From assembly GCA_038501625.1 (NCBI GenBank), contig JAZAYU010000172.1, positions 62,001-126,000 of the forward strand: a stretch of 64,000 nt of DNA. Direction: 5' to 3'. This DNA is from Corbicula japonica (lineage: Eukaryota > Mollusca > Bivalvia > Venerida > Cyrenidae). The translations under genes were made by a program, and so were the position numbers. A model generated the notes under the pieces. It saw nothing but the letters and a program-made list of their open reading frames with translations, had not been told where the DNA came from and ran no database searches. Positions within the stretch are counted from its first letter, which is position 1, and every line of letters starts with the position of its first letter. Positions 13,601 to 21,289 of the stretch are shown in pieces.

Positions 13601-16600
13601 TGGTTGTCCGGGGAGTCTGTGTCTTCTAGAGGTGGCCATTCCTTATATGCATGTTTCACTCTTGTATACGTTTGTTTGCTCTTGCATGCAGCATTGTCGG
13701 TTTGATGGGTAGTGGGATCTCATTCACTTAGAAAACTTGTACTTGTCTGTTCGTATGTGAGAACCTGTAGAGAAAAGTCTAAGGTCGTTGCACCATAGAA
13801 CCTTATTCAAATTCCTAATGTAAAATTGTTTCCACTGATCGTTCTTAGGCGGCAACCCTCATGTTCTTATTTTTATTAGTTGTTTGTGGTGCCTTTTAAT
13901 TGATCATTTAATAAGCTCATGCACTCTTTTGCTGTACTTTTTGAGTAAGTGGAGAGGCTGAGTTGTGTGAGTTTGGCTATTTCTGATATGCATATTTCAC
14001 TTAAAATATTTCTTGAATGTGTTATCATTTTCAAAGTATTTCGGATTGCGATTTAGGCATATTGCTGTTGTCATCGGTTTAAATAATAAATAATTCAAAA
14101 AGAAGTGTACAAAACAAAAGACATTGAACACAACACAATAATTGCGCGCACGTTTACATAGCTTGCAAAGCATAACTATTTGTCATGATCTTACAATATG
14201 TTTATTGAGATAAGGTTGATTTATAATCTTTATTTTAATAGATATTGGACCAAAAGTTAAAAATTTGTCCAATGTTTACAATTTATTTTGGCATTGACAC
14301 TTTAATTTTTAATTCGGTTAATTATTTATGTTAAAACATCGGACTACAATAGCTTAAGTCTTTCATCATTACTAAAACATATCACATTGGCTCTTGCTAG
14401 AGAAAACAAAACATTTTAATAAATTTGATATTGTGTTTGTAAATAGAATTTGATTTTTAGAAAATGTTACTTCAAAACAAATAACTTTTTTTCAACATTA
14501 TGATGAAAAGTATACTTTAGTCAATGTGATGTTACCTTAAAGGTTGTTCTTACCTGTAAGCGTTTGTTCGCACTGTGTCACTTAACATTTCTTCATGAAC
14601 ACTTATATCTGCATAGCTCCTGGAAAGAAAACGTTATGGTTTGAAGCGACGATAAATATATTGCTATCGGACAGACCTTATTCGAAGCAAAAAAATATAT
14701 TAGAAATAAGAGTTGGTGTTGTTTAAATGTATAGATAACCCCAAAAGTCATACAAATAAGGCGACAGCGCCTAGCCAACCATGCAAATGACCGAAACAGT
14801 ACATACCATCTGTATCCCTCCCCTCCACCCAAAAAGATAGAATAAGTATGATTATATATTTCCTTCCGCATGATTGACATTCTGCATGGTTTGAAAGTAG
14901 CATATAACCAACAAGGTGATTAAAGATGCTAACTAGACTAAAGTGAAGTACGGGGACACTTTTTAAAGCCGCCACACAGCGCCTTACACCAGCTGTAGTG
15001 ATATAATAAATGTATAGATAACAGAATAAAAGTATTAACCAAAACCTCTTAAAACACACATCAATTAGTTACATTAGGAAAAAAAGATTAACATGAAAAC
15101 AACTCTTTAGGTACACATTTTGGGTACCGGAAGCAATGAGAAAGCACACAAGAAAAGTCAACCACAGAATTGTCTTACTTAAACAACAAATGGATAACTT
15201 CAGACTTCAAATGCAACATGTGAAATTTCCCTTCTATGTCTAAATTGAAAATAGCTCGATTTAAAATGGCAATTGTCCTAACTGAAAAGTGCACTGTGTT
15301 AAAAGTGGTTCACATCTAATTGATTAAGAGAGCATTTCATATTTGCTATTGCTCTAAGCCTGTATGAATGTTCTAATATAAATTGTTATTAAATTAGTTG
15401 GTATCGAGCGACGGGAAAGATGGAGGAAAAAGTATTGAAATGAAAATAATTCTTTATAGTTATTAGACTCGATACTGTTTACTTTTGAAAAAAGCAAGAA
15501 CATTTAGCATTCACAGCAATATTTAGTTTTAAAGAAAACTCTGCAATTGAGCATTGCATTACAAGCAAGCTGATTGTCTACAATGTTTTATGAAGGTATT
15601 GGTCTCAGAACATTTTATACTAAACAGAAAAAGAAACTTTCTCAAAGTGGAATGAAAGATTTCGGTTCAGTACACGCATATATCGTCAGGAAAGAAAGAA
15701 ATTTACAGGAATGCATTTGGCTACGGCAAAATAAAAGTTACTAGGTTGTTTTCTTTTCTTAAGTACATGTAAAGCTTGGGTAATTCTCAAAGGATACTTC
15801 AATAATCGTACCTTCTGGACTACAACAGTTACTGTTTTGTTTTCCTATCTTGCATGGTATAAACTTCTTAATTTTACTCTCTATAAATCTACTAAAGACA
15901 TTTCAACAAGAATATCGGATTCTATCATCATTTTAGAAATATGAGACATTGTTTAAAAACAAACTATATTCCTGCTTTAAAAGTGTTCTCCTATGTTCAT
16001 TCAATAATAAATATCTGTAGAGGAACATTGAATCTCGATCTGTTTCTTTTGTCACTGTCATCGTTTTTTTTGTTGATTTAACTGCAGGGGCACTGGTCTT
16101 AGTATTTTCACTGAATGCCCTCCTTTTTTAATTAAAAATGTTATTACCTTTTTATGATTTACATACATGTATATGTTTGTGTGCTTTTCCAAGCAGAATT
16201 TATAAGTTGATGATAAGGGTTGAAGTTAATTCACCAAGAAAACTTTGACTTGTTTATTTGTAAAAGAACCTTTTGAGCTTGGGTAATTCTCAAAGGATAC
16301 TTCAATAATTGTGCCTTCTGGACTACAACAGTTACTGTTTTGTTTTCCTATCTTGCATGGTAGAAACTTCTTAATTTGCCTCTATAAATCTACTAAAGAC
16401 ATTTCAACAAGAAAATCTGATTCTATCATCATTTTAGAAATATGGGACATTGTTTAAAAAACAAACAATATTCCTGCTTTAAAAGTGATCTCCTATGTTC
16501 AATCAATAATAAATATCTGTAGAAGAACATTGAATCTCGATCTGTTTCTTTTATAACTGTCATCGATTTCTTGTTGATTTAACTGCAGAGGCACTGGTCT

Positions 16601-18538
16601 TAGTATTTTCACTGAATGCCCTCCTTTTTTGATTAACAATGTTATTACCTTTTTATGATTTACATGTGTATATGTGTGTGTGTGTGTGTGCTTTTCCAAG
16701 CAAAATTTATAAGTTGATGATAAGGGTTGAAGCTAATTCACCAAGAAAACTTTGACTTGTTTATTTGTAAAAAACCTTTTCGGCAAGTGAAAGATTGGTT
16801 CAAAGGTGGTTTACGCTCTGGTTCTCTTTTCGTTAATTATTTGCAATGAATTATTTTAAAAGGTTAATTTACAAACCCATTTCCTATTCTTTTTCTGCTG
16901 CGCGGGGAAGCTATGATTTTGTGGGTGTGGCGATTCAGGATATGCATGTTTCATCTCTTTACTTTCATCAAACATAAAAATAACGCATCACGGCATTTAG
17001 AGTTTTTATTTTAAAAAATCGAAAGTTTCTTTTTCTGTTCAGTATATAATTCAAATAAATCCATATATAATACCCATTAGTGGGCAAACTTGTCTCCAGT
17101 TATTTAATCATAGGACGTAATAGACAATAAAAACGTATGCGTTCCAGGAACAAAAGGCGGATGACTTGATTGTTATTACATTCTCAAGAGAATTACAGAC
17201 CAGAAATGCTCTGTCTAAAACCATCATTGAGAAATAATTGTTAATTGGATACCCATTGTCCAGCGATTCGTAACATGAGACATTTTCAACATTAAATTTG
17301 AATTGACAGATCTCCAAGGACTTTTGGACACTGAGTGATATGACGTTCTAATGAATCGTACTTTCAGGTTATTTAATCCATTTCCTCCTTTTAGCACTTA
17401 GTCTCGTAGCAAAAGCTATTTCCAAGCACTCTGGCTGTTGTCAGTTTATCTAATTGCGAGTCTTATCAAATTACACAGTTTTTTTAACGAAGCGACATTT
17501 TACCAACAGAACAACACAGAACGTCTTTAATTTACTGAAAATAAAATGTCACAACTTTACCGAAAATGGCTCGAGGAGAAATCCATCCTTCATCATCATG
17601 TACACAACTCGTCAAAACATCTCTTCACATTATTGATAAAACAACGCTGAATAGGACGTTCGACGTAAAATACTTTATTACAGGGTCGTTAGTTTGGTAA
17701 AATAGTTAATTGGGAAAATCCTTTTCTTTGTGATTAATTAACAAATTCTGTCCAATTATTATTGGTGATAGTGATGAGGAGTTTTGTGCACAAAATTGTA
17801 TATAAATATTAAAAATAACAAAGGGCTATTACTCTGGTAAAATTGTTGAACTTATAAAGTCTACCTTGTGAACATGTATACTTTCTGCTAGGTAATATAA
17901 GCAAGTTTGAAAAAAAGTGAAATATGCATCAAAGAAATCTAGAAAATCGTGAATGAGGAGTGCAAGACGTAAGGACGGACGAACACTAATTTTAAAGCAG
18001 GTGCCTTAAATTTTGTAGATGCATAAAAGGTTTTCATATAAGTGCAAGCGTGATCTTCTTACAGTTGTTTACAACTATACTGATTAAAAGTTGTTTTGGA
18101 AAATGTAATTCTTTTTATACAGTTTGCTACGTTTTATAAATTCATCACACATTTCTAATTTTTCACTTAAAGATGAATTTGATATGGCTTTAACCCCCTT
18201 AACCAAAATCGGTGAAGAAAACATTGTATTTTAATACTGGGCTACTTTTTATGATTGTCACAATATTCTTTACGATTCATATACTACGTAAACAATAACT
18301 GTTAAAAACAAAATGTATATTTAAATATAATTATATTAAATATGTAATTATAACAGGTAACTTAATGGGAGATGAAGTCAGTAAATACCTACTTGAAATA
18401 ATCTGTGTCTTGTTTACGGCGTTTGATGACGTCATAGTCACCGACGTCCTCACTCCCTCCGCTTCTGAAGCATGACAACACGTGCGCTATAATGTCCATC
18501 ACAAAACAAGCAACATTCCATATCCATAAAATGTTCAT
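4521..18538 (-). CDS. Protein arginine N-methyltransferase, PRMT6-like, copy 1 (12 coding exons, 369 aa)
   Basis: Class I enzyme expected to move methyl groups from S-adenosylmethionine to arginine guanidino nitrogens, typically on histones and other nuclear proteins. CDS on the minus strand: 18538-18393, 14619-14554, 10384-10275, 9681-9581, 8591-8544, 8339-8271, 7685-7615, 6602-6520, 6216-6107, 5523-5414, 4958-4848, 4605-4521 (1110 nt). All introns are GT-AG and every junction keeps frame. Visible motifs: HEEMLSDTVRT, SAM motif [20 protein letters not shown], double-E loop SEWMGYCLFYESM, PAS..LFIAP, HGFATWF and the THW loop. Length and motif order fit PRMT6 (human 375 aa). The start used is the first in-frame ATG after a TAA. 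It adds a hydrophobic MNILWIWNVACFV before a second ATG at 18499, which has the stronger context (GTGATGG). PRMT family is certain; PRMT6 subfamily is likely. Confidence 0.93.
4694..4760. repeat. 22-bp tandem repeat, three units
   Basis: CAAACATTGTTCA.CAAACAGA occurs three times at 22-bp spacing in intron 11 of PRMT copy 1. It lies next to a simple ACATATACATAT stretch (4625-4670). Confidence 0.75.
4848..4958 (-). CDS. PRMT copy 1 exon 11 (THW loop)
   Basis: 111 nt encoding ATHWSQSLFYFDEP.., containing the THW loop that lines the arginine pocket, and ending ISIKPHPGAP before a GTGAGT donor. Confidence 0.95.
5414..5523 (-). CDS. PRMT copy 1 exon 10
   Basis: 110 nt encoding KEFTFKCFGDANVHGFATWF and DVGFPESISLSTSPYS. 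The CFG....HGFA.WF.V.FP pattern is the one that most resembles PRMT6. Confidence 0.94.
6107..6216 (-). CDS. PRMT copy 1 exon 9
   Basis: 110 nt. The acceptor is TTCTTCTAAG, 6 nt upstream of an AACAG decoy that would put a stop in frame. Encodes QVHVSTIHPENIQSHAQQVV and HFDLKTVSYKDIEHLK. Confidence 0.9.
6520..6602 (-). CDS. PRMT copy 1 exon 8
   Basis: 83 nt encoding LDFWSELRPVYKLSMESIKP.. in the beta-barrel and dimerisation-arm region. Acceptor TTTCAG, donor GTAAGT. Confidence 0.92.
7539..7614. repeat. 39-bp tandem duplication at a splice donor
   Basis: GAAACAAGATTTCCTAAACT... occurs at 7539 and again at 7578 with no change, ending exactly at the exon 7 donor of copy 1. Copy 2 has only one diverged version (around 43880-43910), so the duplication postdates the gene duplication. 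Confidence 0.85.
7615..7685 (-). CDS. PRMT copy 1 exon 7
   Basis: 71 nt encoding DGVMMPASASLFIAPFTDNE.., matching the PAS.ELFIAP block that links the Rossmann fold to the beta-barrel. The intron bases right after its donor are tandemly duplicated (7539-7614). Confidence 0.93.
8271..8339 (-). CDS. PRMT copy 1 exon 6
   Basis: 69 nt, phase 0 at both ends. Begins GYCLFYESM, giving the second catalytic glutamate, and continues LPCVLQCRDRWLKQ. Cys replaces the Gly of vertebrate PRMT6 (GYGL). Donor GTTCGA is weaker than the others but is conserved in copy 2. Confidence 0.93.
8544..8591 (-). CDS. PRMT copy 1 exon 5
   Basis: 48 nt, 16 codons, NVIFPEMLDVIVSEWM. Carries the first catalytic glutamate of the double-E loop (SEWM). 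Both ends are phase 0; donor GTAAGT. Confidence 0.95.
8769..8971. repeat. Near-perfect 73-bp inverted repeat with 12-bp loop
   Basis: The arm at 8813-8886 (AAGAACACGATGACAGGGAT...) is the reverse complement of 8899-8971, with a perfect outer 60 bp. The 17-mer GCGTCCACTGTAATTCT occurs three times: near 8769, near 8795 and in the loop at 8888. It lies in intron 4 of PRMT copy 1, just upstream of exon 5 in transcript order. Confidence 0.85.
8975..9405 (+). repeat. Dispersed repeat family R1 (near full length)
   Basis: About 430 bp, running from AACTCCAGGTAAACTGGTCTC to GGCGATTCCTGATATGC. Key blocks are GTAAGGTCATTGAGTACC, GATGGGTGGGTTGGAGTTAT, GAGGTTGGTGCACCCTAGAA, AAGGCGGTAACCCC and TCTCTTTTCCTCTCTTCTTT. 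No coding capacity. It lies in intron 4 of PRMT copy 1. Confidence 0.75.
9581..9681 (-). CDS. PRMT copy 1 exon 4 (post-I acidic residue)
   Basis: 101 nt. Starts VYAVEAS, where the glutamate is the residue expected to bind the SAM ribose, and ends RIDVIHNNVE exactly on a codon boundary before GTAGCT. Confidence 0.95.
10275..10384 (-). CDS. PRMT copy 1 exon 3 (SAM motif I)
   Basis: 110 nt, AG acceptor at 10386-10385, donor GTAGCG. Encodes [13 protein letters not shown] followed by [12 protein letters not shown], the glycine-rich SAM-binding loop, then [10 protein letters not shown]. Confidence 0.95.
10640..10702 (-). pseudogene. tRNA-like relic (tRNA pseudogene or SINE head)
   Basis: On the minus strand it reads CTAGCTCAGTCTGTAGG, an A-box-like sequence, and about 30 nt later GTGGGTTCGCTCTCC, a B-box-like sequence. 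The arms do not close into a clean acceptor stem and the anticodon arm is degenerate, so a working tRNA is unlikely. It lies in intron 2 of PRMT copy 1, just upstream of exon 3. Confidence 0.4.
11035..11330 (+). repeat. Dispersed repeat family R4, copy a
   Basis: Resembles 34800-35110. Shared ordered blocks: CAGATATAAACA.TT, AGAACTTG.TGACATC.TGGA, CCG.TGA..GAAA and AACAGCT. Non-coding; lies in intron 2 of PRMT copy 1. Confidence 0.5.
13015..14005 (+). repeat. Cluster of three R1 fragments
   Basis: Three partial copies lie head to tail: 13015-13275 (3' half, ending GTGGCCATTCCTTATATGCA), 13590-13660 (3' tip only) and 13665-14005 (a fuller copy with CTTGCATGCAGCATTGTCG and GATATGCATATTTCACTT). 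All are in intron 2 of PRMT copy 1. Confidence 0.65.
14554..14619 (-). CDS. PRMT copy 1 exon 2
   Basis: 66 nt between a TTTCCAG acceptor and a GTAAGA donor. Encodes SYADISVHEEMLSDTVRT, the conserved N-terminal helix of class I PRMTs that covers bound SAM. Confidence 0.92.
15775..16780. repeat. Recent 503-bp tandem duplication
   Basis: Unit 1 starts at 15775 and unit 2 at 16278, both with CTTGGGTAATTCTCAAAGGA. They stay nearly identical through TGCATGGTATAAACTTC / TGCATGGTAGAAACTTC, an R1 5' fragment (GCACTGGTCTTAGTATTTTC) and AACTTTGACTTGTTTATTTG. Unit 2 has a longer TG microsatellite (around 16673-16690). It lies in intron 1 of PRMT copy 1. Confidence 0.88.
16585..16960 (+). repeat. R1 copy carried by the second tandem unit
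   Basis: Runs from AACTGCAGAGGCACTGGTC to GGCGATTCAGGATATGCATG. The 3' half (from about 16790) exists only in the second unit, which shows that the duplication captured the 5' part of a pre-existing R1. Confidence 0.6.
17105..17345. other. Intron 1 segment conserved between the two PRMT copies
   Basis: Aligns with 54890-55095 in the same intron of copy 2. Shared blocks: GGCGGATGACT / GGCAGATGACT, TTGTTATTAC, TTGGATACCCATTGTCCAG / TTGGGTACCTATTGTCCAG, TAAATTTGAATT and GATCTCCAAGGA. I see no open frame shared by both copies, so it is duplicated intron sequence. Confidence 0.6.
18393..18538 (-). CDS. PRMT copy 1 exon 1 (start)
   Basis: Encodes 48 residues: the hydrophobic MNILWIWNVACFV, then MDIIAHVLSCFR and an acidic/basic linker ending RRKQDTDYF. 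Donor GTAGGT; two bases of the next codon carried over. An in-frame TAA lies 24 nt upstream of the first ATG. The alternative start at 18499 would give a 356-aa protein. Confidence 0.8.
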
Positions 18539-18559
18539 AATGAAAATCGCATGCCGCTT

Positions 18560-19270
18560 CGCTAATTATATCAGAAACTGAAACAGCTTATGGACATGAA
18601 TGTAATGGGTTGTTATAAACATTTATCTGCATTTCACATAGAAAAACTGTTTATAAGGTAACTTCCGCTACAGGCTTGGCTTATCCAGTTCCATTCCAAA
18701 TTCATATAAGTTCCACAAATTAAGTTGCCTTCCAGTACGCGATAGTTTCACTTGCCTAATAGAAGGACTGAACATTTATCGTTAAACAAGCAAACGTTTA
18801 ATTAACAACTCAATATTCACAACAAAGGCTCAACTCCAGTTATTTAAAAAACGTTTTACGCGTATTTGCTTTGAATCTTCGCCGAAGTCCTTATGGAAGT
18901 CACTTATCAAAACCGTTAACACACATCATGTTTGAAATCAGAAACATGAGATTTAAATTTCCCATACAACGCAAAAAATCAAGCTTCTCGGACCTTAGTA
19001 TTTCAATGCACAAAAGTTAGGTTTGTTCAACGAACATTCGGCAGTATCTAGAGAAAACAAAACTTATTTTATATCTGGATGCCAAATCAATTAATTCCCA
19101 TAATTATTTCCTTGTACGCGCCAATGCGATCAGAATGCATCCTCCACACAAATATAAATTAATAGCAAATATTCTCCAAATTAATATTTATTAATAGCAA
19201 ATAACTTCAACGAAATAAATTCCATGTGTTTAAAATACGTCGATTCATTTATTGGAGGAAACCTAAATTC
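18560..19270 (-). other. 5' flank of PRMT copy 1, shared with copy 2
   Basis: Blocks recur at 59870-60790 upstream of copy 2: AAACAGCT.ATGGA.ATGAATGTAAT, TTTGAATCTT.GCCGAA.TCCTT and TTCCATGTGTT.AAAATACG, then TATTGGAGGAAA. On the minus strand both copies have a TATA-like ATATAA about 30 nt before the first ATG. Both also have an acceptor-like CTGTTTCAG or CTGTTTTAG before that, so a 5' UTR intron is possible. Confidence 0.5.
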
Positions 19271-21289
19271 AAGCAGATTTTTTTCTGTATCGACACAAGT
19301 AATGATACAGAACCAAACATACTAAACACTTTATGATCATGAATTGGAATATTTAAACTTCAATTTGTCTTTAATAAATAATTCATTAATAAAATCCAAT
19401 ATTCGTATACAGCTCTTGCTGAGATAGACTTGCCTATAATCCCACTGCATTTATGAGTAGTGAACTAAGTCTTGCACTTTGCAGGTATGATAAATAAACA
19501 ATTTTAAATTATAGCATTTCTCAATTCCAGCAAATCATGTTCTGTTTATCTAAAACGCGAACGCAGCTTTGTCATCGCCGACCGCGTGTGTTTCTTTATT
19601 CTTAGAATAAACGTGTGCATGTTATTGAAACAATACAATGCTGGTAGGTATCATAAATTATAACGAGGTAACGTTACAAACAAAACAATATTTTCTTCTA
19701 ACAAACAATTGTTTTGTTCGAGAATAACTACAATAATTGCCTTCAAACGAGTGTGTCATCTTTTGTTTCAAACAAAATCTGTGTGTTGATTTATGTGGCC
19801 TCAGTTTAGGGCATGCTATGTTACGGAGACTGGCTTGGAGTAAATTCACCAAGGCAACGTGTACCTAAGAACCTTGATAAAACCACATAGTGTCATTTTT
19901 GCCAAAGTTAGTTCGAATGCTGGCGCCCTCTTTACAATTGATCATATTTTAATTACCAGACACTCTTTTCCTCTCTTCATTTTGGCGTATTTCATTAGTT
20001 TATCAAATTTCCAAAAACAAAGTCTTCTTCTGTGTTATTTATCGTGCACGCTTGAAAAAACAGTTCAGTGAAGAATATAAGCTACATATTTTACACAGGA
20101 AATATATTTTGATTAGATAATCTCTGATGGTGTTTTGCTTACGTAAAATCAGTTAATTTATTGATATTCCATGATCAAGTATTTTATCTACTGATATTAA
20201 AAACAAAATCGAATTTAGATCCCAAGGCTTGTTGCATCGGTTAAACTGAAACGCTTTTTGTTATACATACTGTTTTTTAAAACCTCTGGTTTTAACCAAA
20301 GACTTGTTCTGATACGATTTACTAAATGTCTTTATCGGTAATGTTACATTGTATCTAATTTTATTTGATAACAAAACTGTTTGAATCTTTCGATGGTTGA
20401 AAAATCAGTTAGAATTCTTTTCGCACAGCATCTGGATTGCCAGATGTTAAGCTTTATTGCTGATGTTTATACTGCTATAAATCTCACTGAAATAATTATA
20501 TTATTCGGAGCATTCATAAAGTAGGTTCAAAGTCTTTGTTAGACATATATCTAACAGAACATTTTTTCTTTCCAACAAAAATTATTTCACACCTGTATTT
20601 ACTTCAAACAATCTTGGAGTTCATTATTTGTTTTATTTGTTCAGACTGTTGTAATAAAGTCATCAAAGGCGGAATTTATGGCAAAAGAATGCTTCATTAT
20701 GCAAAGGAACTAGAATGTGTCCCAGACACTGATGCCCCCAGTGCTGCAACAACATTTGTAATACCAAAGGGCGATAACTCTGGTTAAAATTGATGCAGAA
20801 AAAATACTTTATTTACGATCATCTACACACCCTGCTTGATCATCTCTGCAGGTTTGAAAGAAATCCGCCTCGTTTACAATCTCTAAAAATAAATTGATCA
20901 TAAATCCACTTAACTTTAATATGCAATTAATTACATTGTAAAACAGTAATAGTTATATTTGAAAGGCGGTAAAATAATGGCAATAAACAGTATTATTTGC
21001 TCTTACTCTGTAACGATTTAAAGCTGTTCAGGGTGGTTTACTTCAACGTCTCAGTTGTGGTTAGTATCAATTGTACAATTGTACTACAGTATATAATGGC
21101 TGTAAATGATTGAACAGGAACGAGTTTCGACAAAAACCTGGACAAATCAGAACATATGGAGATCTGTTCAGAGTGAATTTTCGGAGTGAGTAACGATATA
21201 ACGACTCTGGCCTTAAATATACTCATTCGTAAGTTGACTGTGAATGAATAATACATCGCATTTACATTGTTTACAGATCTTCTATACGT
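19271..21289. other. Intergenic with one R1 fragment
   Basis: AT-rich sequence. A worn R1 fragment lies near 19795-19995 (CTGGCTTGGAGTAAATTCACC, ACACTCTTTTCCTCTCTTC). The bivalve-style phrase GGGCGATAACTCTGGTTAAA occurs near 20770. The 83-codon ORF at 20536-20787 has no family features that I can recognise. Confidence 0.45.
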
